The position numbers and the translations under genes are program-made. Source: Ciona savignyi (taxonomy: Eukaryota; Chordata; Ascidiacea; Phlebobranchia; Cionidae). Taken from it: a stretch of 64,000 bases of DNA. Shown here piece after piece: positions 11,801 through 23,800 of this stretch. How positions within the stretch are numbered: the first letter of the stretch is position 1; every line of letters begins with the position of its first letter. Under the pieces are notes generated by a model. It did no database searches. It was given only the letters and a program-made list of their open reading frames with translations, and had not been told where the DNA came from. Location of the stretch: positions 41,962-105,961 of the forward strand of contig CH003124.1 of the NCBI GenBank assembly GCA_000149265.1. The letters run 5' to 3'.

Positions 11801-14800
11801 TATTAAAGATCGTTTGATATCTCTTTGGTGTGAGGTTTAAACAGGTTAAGTTTGCACACGTGAAACGACTGCTACGATAATACGATCACGCCACCATGAC
11901 CTTTCTTCCATTGTATTGTGCAAACATTGCGGTTGAGATTGTGAGAATTAAAAAGAGTGAGAAAAAACTGAGTTAACCACACAATAAATCAAGATATGGA
12001 TGGTGGGGTTTGTGCTTGGTTTAGGGTTAATTCTGGGGTTTAGGTAAGTTTTAAGGGCAAAGTTTAAAGTTGGTTTGCAGAAATTTAATGAGCAGTTTCC
12101 CCTCTTTACCGTATATTGCCCCCCCTTTCTTTTTACCCTTTTCTCCCTTTTTACTCCCCTCCTTGAGCGTAACCCCGTTTAATGGTCGAGCGACCATCAA
12201 TCAGTGGATCACTCACCACCTTCGATCAGTTTTCGCTGGAATGATTGACTTTCTTCTTACCATAACCTTTTTTTCACCTTGCCTTTGTTTGCTAAATATA
12301 GAAGGCAGCTATTATTCAAAGTCACCCCGCACATACACTGCAGGGGTAATGCAAACATTGACCACGCGCAAATCTATTAAAACATCTTCACAAAGACACC
12401 AAAGTCTTTTGCGATGGTTTATGTTTTAATGTATTTGTACAAAGAAGCAATTTAAACACTAGTAAAAAGTTGTTGGGTATATAACTATGTTCATAAATCG
12501 GGCAACAATAAAGTAAGGAAAGGAAACTGATCCACTTATTTTAGCCCATGTCCGACAAGTTCCTTTTCCAACCAGTAAGCCATGGGCTTTGAACGTCGGA
12601 AATGCCGTTTACCTGGAGATTTAACTATATTAAGCGTGTTAATGACATCTTTTTCGCCAGAACGCGTGTTACAATCCATTTCAGACTTCCAGACATATAA
12701 AATCGAAATTGGGTATAAATCAAAATAGGTGCAATTGAATAACAACAGTTTCTAACATTGTAAACATCAATCTTCAGAACCAGACTTTCCCTAAATTTGT
12801 CAATGCACGTACATTCTTACTCCTGGCGGCAATTTTCTGATTGCGGTAGCCTATTTTTATCAAAACGTTAAAGAAAATCGTGCATACATGTTCTATAACC
12901 GGCCCAGGAACTAGAATATAATGCACAGCCTATGTAAAATAACAAAACACAGTAAATTACCATTGAAACGGTTTTCCTTGATTAAGCACGCTTCGGCTGT
13001 TTTTAGTTTTTTTGCGCTGTGTTTGGTTTTGTCTATGCGATATTTTGTTTCCGCGAACGGGAACTAGAGAGTATAACGACTCTGGTCGTGTGGCCGAAAG
13101 GTTACCGCTACGTTTACCGGTATATAAAACGAACTTAGTGACAAACACATCATAAGTTCAAAACTTCAAAACTTCAAAAAAGTTCATTTTCGAACTTTTC
13201 GTTTGATTTTATAAAATTTTAAATTTCCGACGTAGGCAAATAGACTAAATAAACATTTTATTGATTTAAAAATGTTTTTATTTCACTCATATTGTCACAA
13301 AGTTACGAAAAAATCCATTACGATTTTGGTGCTCTTTTTATTCGTTATACAAGTTTATTTTATTTATGCTCCTTCATTTATTAAAGTAGAAAGTATTTAG
13401 TTAGGAAGGCTGGATAAAGCGGCAAAGATAAATGACGTGGCCGTTAACCTTTACAGTAATAAAAATTTAAAAAAATGGCAGAAAACTTTAAATTAAAATT
13501 ACAATTCGTTCGTATTCTTTCTCGGTAGGCCACATAACCCTTGTCCAGTTCATTTTTACCGGTTTTGTAACCTCGTGGTAGAACCCCTGGTTCCTTTTTA
13601 GATGGTATTCCAAATTTCAATAGATTGCGCGACTATTCGGCCACCCAGGCCTTTTTCCTTCGCTCGCTTATTCTAGAACTATCCGGCGTGACATCATAGA
13701 CAATCACGTGTCGTAACGGTCGAAAGCGTTCAAATTTACACAGTCATATGTCTCGAGCGCTTACCAGTTGCCGTCCTTTGTTGTTGTCGCATGGTCTGCT
13801 AAGTTTAGCATCGGTTAATTGAATTTTGGTGGTGAAATATTCACCTTTGGGAATTACTTGTTTATGGGAGTTGTTTTTTAACCTTACAAAGGACTTGAAC
13901 GCGTCATTGCGTCTTTGTTCAGCAGCTAGAAGGTCGTTAGTTGTACAGCCGGCGAATAGTTAAGTTTCAGTTTAGTTATTGATTTCAGAAAATAAAAAGT
14001 GTTTCAACTGTCAAAGGTAAACAGGTTGGGGCATTAAAGCTAAACTATTGAATATATTTTCCTTCTGATTAAATGTTTTACTGTAGATATAATACTAGTA
14101 AATAGCGAGTATGGATTAAAATGAGTTGATACAAACAAACACATGGAAGAATTCAAGACCAAGAATTCCCATAGAAGAAAAGTTCTTTAAAGATGCAAAT
14201 GTTGAGAATAATGGAAAAGAAAAGGGCTGCGCTTGGAATTCTTGACTTAGCGTTATGCCTTGCCGTTATGCAAATGTCGAACTTGGACATTCGTTCTAAT
14301 GTGGATTTTGAAGAATCCGGCATCACTGGACCTATTGCAGGGATTACCCCTTTCAACCCATTTCCACAGCCGTACTCCGCTTACCAAGCGAAAGTTGCTG
14401 ATGATTACGATAATGCAATGAACACCTACAGAACTATAATGCATGATGCGCAAGCAAGAGTTCCATCTTGGATTAATTTCAATCAAAACGGTCCTGGCAG
14501 TATAACTACAATGATGTTAAGAGTAGGAAGGGACCGAAACCAAACTGAAAATATTCCTTCTAATTCTCATTTAAGGGGACATAATTTCAGTTCCTCTTCT
14601 TTTGAAAGTACTATCAATTCGGGGAATCACACTGTGCCTAGTTTTGATTTATTTAACGTTACTTCGTCGCAAACCGAGCAGGACTTGGTTGAGCTGAGTT
14701 CACTATTATTAAGCCCAACAAACAATTTCGATAATTACAATGACGTTCGGTGGCGAGGTTACTTAAACGATCAACGTAACGGACCTGAAATCCCGGAAAA

Positions 14801-17800
14801 TGGCATAAATATCCCGGATAACCCAGCTGCTAACACTGTAGGGGGCAACACTGGTATTGAAGGTTTGACGAGAGTAAGAACAACTTCAGTTTTCAGTGAA
14901 GAGAGTGGTATTGGCCTCGAGAGCCCTGCAAGTGCTGCTCACACTGAAGCTAGCTCATCATCATCAGTTACATACGTTGCTGGTGAACCTAGTGATGATG
15001 CAACTATTACCACATCTGCTACCCTCTCACCCCAATATGAATCTTCTGATTCTTTATATTTTCATTGCGATACAGACTCAGAACTAGACTGTGATTATTT
15101 AGAGGTTTGTGGATATTCTATGTTAGATTAAAAAATGTTGGTTAATGACAGTAGTGTGTAATTTTTGTTACCAAGTGTCGTCTTATATAAGCAGCCTTTT
15201 AAATGGTGTTAAATATGTTGTGGACAGTCCAACCTTTTTTATTATTTAGAAAAATAAATTTATTAAGATAATCTGTTTGCATTGTAACTTGGTTAAAAAC
15301 AGTATCACGGTATAAGTTACGATATTCCAATCTGGCTGTTAAATTATATGTAACCAACAAACTCAAATTATAAATTTGGTTGCTGCTAGCTGTAATCTGA
15401 ATTAATTCTACTTGATATGACTTAAACATGTTGGTCATAAATTTAACTAAAAGTTAAACAACATAACCATAAAAATGTGTATTTTTTTGGTTTAATTTAA
15501 GCCAATGTATCGCATCATTTATTGCTTTATGACTGTGGATCGAAAAGGCATGGATATGTATGTTTATACCCTAAAAAACGCAAGAGACATTAACACACGG
15601 AAATAATTAAACATTCCTCGAACCTATCATTTTACCAAGTTCAGGCAATGTTATTAAGTTCCCAAAAACGACATACTCACCCACCAAACTATTCTGCTGA
15701 ACTATAGTATAGCATTATGTAATCCATTCCAGCTTGCAGGACTCTTATCCCCAAAAAAACTCAAAGCGGGTTAACATGCATTGCATATAATAATTTAATT
15801 GTTCCTTTACCATATTATTTCACCAGTGTAAGGCAATGTCCATTTAGTGACTAAGGCAACGCAATAACCCACCAAGCTATTCTGCTAAACAATCAGGCAT
15901 AGTCTCTTAAGTGCCTAAGGTGGCATACTTACCTACCAAGCTGTTCTGTAAAACAATAATAAGGCATCGTGTAATCCACCCCACTTTGCAGGACTCGGAC
16001 ATTATGCAGCTGATGTACCAGCAAGATGTGGATCTTGGATTCTCATGGCCGGCGTCCGATCATTTAAAAAGTTTAAAACAACTTGATGACATTTCAACTA
16101 TAAAACAACAAAATGAGGTACAGATATATATTAAATTCAATTTTATGAATCTTTTGGTACCGTACCGTTTTTTTGTCTGTTCATTTTAGGCTGTTTTAAC
16201 AGGCAAATTTAATCAACTGTACAGACCTGTAAAAGGTTATTTAAATAAGTCTGGACAAATTGAATTGTTTATATGGCAACTACATAAATTATTTTTTGTC
16301 TAGAGTATTCAATTTTACAAATCTGTTACTTTTTGGTGTTTGTTTTTTTACCAATTGTCTGTTCACTTTAGGCTATTTTAACAGGCAAACTCCACTGTGC
16401 AGACCTGTTAAAGGTTAATTGAATGATCATTGACAACTTGATTACATTGTTTATTTGACAATTATATAAATTTATCATATTTTTTATTACCAGAGTACCG
16501 GAGAGTTTTTTGTTGATGGTGAAACTGGTGAACACATCCCACTGTCCAAAGTGCAGAACAACACACAGCCCAAAAAGGTGATTATTGATATCCAAAGTCT
16601 ATTTACTTTTTGGTTATGTTATTTTGACAATATAAGACTAGAAAAATGTAGCATCGTGTAAGAATTGAACTCATGATTTTGGGATTAATGTCATCACGCT
16701 CTAACCACTGGGCTACCAAGGCTTAGAGTGATCACTGTGTGAGAGATGGTATTTAAACCACCAATGTATTGCACAGCATAATACCATCACATGAAACATT
16801 AAAATTAATATAGAATAAATGTAAAGGATATTGTTTTATTTATCATCATTAAGGACAGATATTTATTGTTATCTGAACCTTAATAGCTCATTCAGGGGTA
16901 GGGCTAATCCAAAGTCCTGAGTTCAATTCTCACCTTAGGGTATATATCTGGTGTCACGTTGTAGGACATTATATTGTCCCTGATTGTTATTAAACTAAAA
17001 TTAATTAAATTTAGGTAACAACATTTTTTTTTTTTTTTAAATAATAAAAATGTCCTGATAAAAAGGTAGGATATACCATTGCTTCTTGTTTTTGTATGAT
17101 GATTAGTTTGTAGTTCAGACACACTATTAGTTCAAACACACAAATCATCCGATCATAAAACCGACATTCAGGAAAAAGTGGTTGAAGAAACCCCACAAGT
17201 ATCGCAACCCGACAAATCAGCTCAGCCATCGAATTACTTCAGCATTGATGAATACCTCGAGTTCTTGGATAACACAATCGATGACTTGCAACCACAAGTC
17301 GTGGAACAAATGGTATGTTTGTCTGGTGTCTGGTTAATATGGTTACTTGGTGTCTGGTTAATATGGTTACTTGGTGTCTGGTTAATATGGTTACTTGGTG
17401 TCTGGTTAATATGGTTACTTGGTGTCTGGTTAATATGGTTACTTGGTGTCTGGTTAATATGGTCATCTGGTGTCTGTCTGGTTAATATGTTCACTTGGCG
17501 TCTGGTTAATATGGACATTTCACATTGTTAAATTATTATTGACCCATGGTTTAAAGAGTTAAATTAATATGGGACAATTTTTTCACCTTTAATGTAATAT
17601 GGACCTGTTTTTACAGTTAAATTAATATAAGCCAATGTGTTTTTTCACCATTAAATTGATATCTGACAATTGGTTGTGCGTTTTTTTGTCCCTCGCGTTT
17701 CCCATTTCCGGGGATAAACAGAATTATCCTGTCCTAACTATATGTATATGTACATTGTACAGGTATCCAGGTTTTTTGAATACAAGTAATATTACCAACC

Positions 17801-20800
17801 TCACTAATGCGTTATATAAAATACTTTTTGGCCTTAAGGAATAATTTTTATCATGTTTTTTTCTTTTTTAGCCACCGAACCAAGACAATGTTATTGGGGG
17901 ATTGGTTGACCTTGTGGAAAATGGAGGAAATACCGTCACAGTGGATGAAACTGTAAGTTTGCTCAACTTGAGTTCAAATACATTTTCTAACCTATGCATG
18001 AGCCATAGTCTCGTCAAGAATTACAAAGTGTGAATTAGTTGAAGATTTTAATAAGAAATATACAACCTTACATATGGCTCTACATATACCCAGGTTTTGC
18101 TAACAGTTAAATAATAAAAACGAAAATAGAAATGTTTACAGTTTCATGACAATTGCTTGTTAGTTTCAAATTATGGTCGATTAAAATTAAAATTTCTAAA
18201 TTTTACTATTTTTTCTTCAATGTCAGATCTCGTCAGACAGGGTAATGTCCAAACTAAAATTTGTTGAACACATTTTTCCAACAAAAATTTTGTTGACAAA
18301 AAAATTAAATATTATATATGCTCATTCTGCAACATATTTACAATCCTAGTTTTATTATGCACATACCTATTAAATATAAACAATCTCTTCTTTAACTTTA
18401 TGTATCTTAGACACAACTAAACTTTTAGCTAAATTAAATTTTTAAATTTAAATTACTCACTAATTAGACTGATGTCTTTAATTATTTGGAGAAGTACAAA
18501 TTCATCATACACATGTGTTAAACAAATAACAATGTATATAGCCTTTTTGGGACAGTTGTAATTTGAACGTACTTGTAAGCGGTCGTATCCTGCTATGGTA
18601 TTAACGAATACAGGTCTTATACACGAACCCTAGAATTGTTACATATACAGTATACACCTCTGCAATTCAAACTTTTATTTGTATTTATTAGTTCCATCAT
18701 GCAAAATGCGTATTAACACACATAATTACTTCAGCCTGAAGATATATGGCAAGACATCGCCAACTTATCTGAGTTGACTGGAATCGATTTGAACGGTTCC
18801 AGACAGACAGACCCAGTTCACACTCTTATTAACTCCAATGTCAGGTAACAATATGTTTTTTGTAGTCAATATTTTTACATTAATGTCGTCTTAAGCCTCA
18901 ATGCCATTTAAGTTTTAAGGTTACAATGTTTTTTGTTATTTATTCTCACATAGATACCATTTTAAGCCCCAGTTTGCTCCAAATCCTTACAAAACCTGAC
19001 GCAAATAGATCTTCACAAAACTTGACCTAAAGATCTAAATCGTTAAATATAACAATTTGATTTAGTACTTAGATTTGCATATGGGTAAATTATCTAGCTG
19101 TTAAAGCACACATTTAAAAGTATTATACAAGCTTACTACAAGCTAAAAGATGTGTTAAAAAAACCCCACAAAAGTTAAATATTGCTTACGGAGTTAAAAA
19201 AAATACAACTTGTTATAATTATTCAACAGTTTTTAAAGTTGTATTATAGAAGTTAAAAAAACACAAATTTAGGTTATATGAAAGGTTTTGGGTAACAGAT
19301 TAAAAAATGTGTTAAAGGAGTTACAAAACCTATTTTGTTAAAAATCGTGTTGCAGGAGTTTTATGTAATGTTTTTTACCATCCCCCAGCCTCACAAACGC
19401 CAGTGTTGAGTTGAACCAACTACAACCGAACATCAACCAGCCATTTCAACCACAAGTCTTGGATAATGTCAACAACAATTATAACAAAACACTCAATTAT
19501 GAACCAGGTAATGCAATTATTATAAACTTACAATTATTTATATTTATATGGTAAAGTTTTTACATTATCTTTTTATATGGTTAAACATTTTTATCTTTAC
19601 ATTTATTAAGCCGGTACAACATTAAGAGGTTATTTTATTAGCTGCATGTCAGTGCTGGAAAAAGACAATGCAATGGGGACATTTATTGTCAATTATATTT
19701 TTAATGTTTAAAAGTATCGATTTTGGGGGTAACCATGCACATTTTACTGGAATCATCAATGTAAATAAACATTGTTAATATGGCGATATTTTTTCCAGTA
19801 CTGCCACTGAAAAACCGCCTAAAATTATTAAAATTATTTTTAACCCTTTAACATCCTAACCCAAATTCCAGAACAACCATTCGTCACACGACCATGTAAC
19901 GTGTACGAAACACCAGCGTACAACCAGTTTGGTCCATACGGGGAACCAGCGTATGGTTCCCCACCATACAACCCCATGAATGGTGAAGATGGCACTCCCA
20001 TGGATACAGTTCTATCACCAGGGATGCCAACCCCAACATTTAATAACTTCCAGGTCCATTTCATGTTTCTTGTGTTTTTTATAATAGTTTTAATTTTGGT
20101 TTTATTACAAGTTAATCATAGTTATCTTTCAAACTTAATTTTGAGTTCACTTTTTAAAAGGTTTATAAACTATTTTTTTTAATATTTTTGATAAGTAATT
20201 TGCTGTAGGAACCCATGGATTTAATATATTATGGATTTAGAATTTTAGATAAGACTTTAAAAATATTCTCCAAAATTAACATTTACTTTAGGCACTCATG
20301 GATAGTAATACTTAAATTTAAATTTCACTTTTAGAAGATTTTTAAAAATTATTTATGAAAATATCCTAAAATAACATTCATTTTGATGTAGGAATGTTTT
20401 CAGTAATGCATGGATTTAAATTCACTTTTCAAAAGAATTTCAAACCTTTTTTTAAAAAATATCCTAAAATAACATTTTAACTTAATCCAGGTCCTTGTTT
20501 AACTTTATTATTATGTTTTTTTTTAAATATCCCAAAATAATGTTTTATGTAAATTTTAACTTAATTATTTTTTTAAAATATCAACGTTTCATGTAAATTT
20601 TAACTTAATTAATTTTTTTAAATAACAATTCATGTAAATAACGTTCACCTCATGATCCAGGCCCCCATGGAAACAGGGGATTCCCGGTCATACGGGGGTT
20701 CCAGCCCCATGATGGGGTTTCCAGCGGAACCGGGGCAGATGATATTCGACGGGGCGACCAATATGAATGAGATGTTGAACGATATCATTAATATCAACTC

Positions 20801-23800
20801 AACAAACCAAGTTTACGGGAATAAAATGGTGCGTGGTGTTTCATGTGCATTATTTCATATTTAATAATTCTAATGTTTTCTATTTCAATAAATAATTATA
20901 TTTATTTTTTACTCTGAAAATTTTTTATTATATTTAGTTTTTATTTAAATAAAATTATTTTATTATATTTTTTTCTTTTTGACCAGAATTATTTTATTAC
21001 TGTATAAGTTTATTAAATTCTTTTATTTTTCAACAAAATCATTTTATTCTTGTAATATTTTAATATATCCATTTTCAAAAGAATAATTTTATTATACAAC
21101 AAATTACATTTTCTATTTCAATATAATCATTTTATTATATTTATTTTCTATTTTATTCTTGTAATATTTTAATATTTCCATTTTCCACAAAATAATTTTA
21201 TTACACAACAAATTACATTTTCTATTTCAATATAATCATTTTATTCCTTTTCTATTTCACCAGAATCCAGATTTCATGAATATCAACCAAGCCCCTTATA
21301 TTCCACCCCCTTTGAACTCTTCACCCCCTCCGCTGGTCACTTTTCTTGATGATTCCAACCCACTAGTGGGCAGCAGCTCCAATGAAAGTTGCGACTCTGA
21401 CTCTGGAGTCTCTATGGAACAAAGTCCACAATGTAAGGACATCTAGCTTGTTTGTATGTTTAAGTTAATATATCCTGTGAATGGGAAAACCAAGGGGGTT
21501 AACACACGGGCAATCGTCAGATCACCTCACGTCCACTGTCGGGTTATCGGAGCTATTGCAGTGTGTTCTGCATAGGATAGGATATTCATCTTTATTCCCG
21601 TGAATGGGAAAACCAAGTGGGTTAACACATGGGCAATCGTCAGATCACCTCACGTCCACTGCCCAGTTACTAAAGTTATATTACAGTGTGTTGTTGGTAA
21701 TCATTCCTTGAGTTTACTTCCACTTATAATACATGGTGTTTTTCTACTTAAGAACGAGGTCAATTTTACGATGAATTATTAATATTTCTCTCAAATAAAC
21801 CTAATTTATTGTCTAGCATGCTTACCACACCCATCTACACATACTGTGCATACTTTCAATTTCAACTCATATCTACCTTGTGTTGCAGCATTTTACATGG
21901 GAAACCAGAGAATGGGACGACACAGCATAGAGCCAGGTGATATGTTGTGCCAGTTTTTTTGCTTTAAAATCACCCCCCTTGTTTCTTACCATTACTACTA
22001 TGTAACAACCTGTTTTAAAAGTTGCTGGGGATGGTTCGATCATAATAATTTGTTTATTTTTAATTATTCTAAAATCAGTCATTTTAAAACTAGAATTTTA
22101 AACCGCTCTGAAAAAAACAAGCACGGCAAGCAAAAATCAATTTTTCAAACTAAATAATGAAAAAAAATCACTGTTAACTAATTTTTTTAACACTTTCCCA
22201 TGTGAGGTCTTAATTTTTATTTGCTCCAATCACAAATTATTCCCAAATAATTTTCCATTCAAATATTGCTACCAAAATGAACAATATGGCATCATTTCTT
22301 GATCAACGCCATTTATTCTGAATTTGTAAATACCATATTTTTAAACCAAAATAAGAGAATAGAAACCAACCAATAACATATGCAACCGGTTTGCTATAAT
22401 ATTTGATTTGTTACACATTATATTAACTCTTTTATCCCTTCATCTCCAGAGCCAGTTTTACTTGATCAGTCATTCCAAAGGAATAAAATGAAATCTATTA
22501 ATCATAACCACACTTATGATGGGACAGTGGGGAAACCAAAAACAACAAAAAAGTAAGTAGCGCATCATGTCTGCAGTGTTGCTCACTCAATTTACCTATT
22601 TGGTCACCAAACTTACTGTTATTAGATCAGTGTTTCCCAACCAAGGGTAGTAAGAAAAAAACGTCTAATAAATTTGTTTGCGGCTGATTAAAAATTAAAA
22701 ACTTTTTTGCGTCTGTAATTCGCCCAGTCGATTTCATGTACGCCCGGCTAATACTGGTCCACTGCCCCCATAAAAAAAGAGAAACCATCCAATAAATTTT
22801 TTTGGGGGATGATTAAAAAATACAATTAAAAATTTTTTGGGCTGTAATTACACCGAGTAGATTTTATATGCAACACATGAACACTGGTTCTATTTTTTCT
22901 GCGTTTTATTTAAATTAAACATTTTTTTGTGGTCGTTTAAAAAATAAATTAATTTTTTGTTTGTAATTACACCAGTATTTTTTGTCAGTAATAACACCAG
23001 TATTTTCATCAACCCCCAACTAATTTTCCTACCTCCATAGAAAGGAGAAGCCGTCGAACAGCCGCGAATCGCGTGACGAGAAGAAAGCTCGCGAGTTGAA
23101 CATCCCATTCACGTTGGACGAGATCGTTATGTCCCCCGTGGAGGAATACAACGAGATGTTGGTTCGAACCCCACTCACTGCCGCACAGCAAGCTCTCATC
23201 AAGGATATCAGGCGCAGGGGGAAGAATAAGGTTGGTTGGGTTTTTACTGTGGGTGGTGTGTTTTAATATTATACTGTGCTTGTGGCATGGAATTAAAACG
23301 CTATTAGAAGTACTGGTATCTATTAAAATAGTATCAATAGAAACTGGTATCTACTTAAAATGACTAAAAGTAAGAGTTGGAAATGCAAGGAATGTCATTG
23401 CCTGTTTAATCAATCGTCGAATAGTTGAACGGGTAATAGTTGGGTTTTTTACTGTGGGTGCTGTTTTTTAATATTATATGTGCTTATGACATATGATAGG
23501 ATAGGATATTCATGTTTATCCCTGTGGATTAGAAAACCAAGCTGGTAAACACACGGGCAATCGTCAGATCACCTTGCACGCAGACGAAAGAATAAGGAGG
23601 GGTTTGGGGTTCACTATTATACTGTGCTTGTGGCCACTACTAGAAGTACTGGTATCTACTAAAATAATCAATAGATACCGGTATTTAGTAAAAATTACTA
23701 AAAGTGTAAGTTGGAAAACGCAAGGGCTGCTATTAAGTGTGTAATCCTTACGTGATTGAAAAGTGTTGTGTTGATTTGGTGGAACACATTAATCTTCTGC

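Larger units (their letters stand above)
8923..13680. other. Large NFE2L intron (short isoform), no other gene seen
   Basis: This stretch holds SINE-B copies (about 9950-10060 and 13080-13165), repeat C remnants and a MITE remnant at about 11995-12150. Open frames here have no splice or family support. Confidence 0.5.

Noticed and set aside
11892-11975. GCCACCATGACC start context with a 26-codon frame
   Set aside because: Perfect Kozak-like context, but no family similarity, and the frame ends quickly. Likely chance.
17178-17531. 117-codon frame reading through the exon 4 donor into the minisatellite
   Set aside because: The repeated WLIWLLGV peptide comes from translating a 24-bp intronic repeat. 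The GTATGT donor at 17313 ends the exon.
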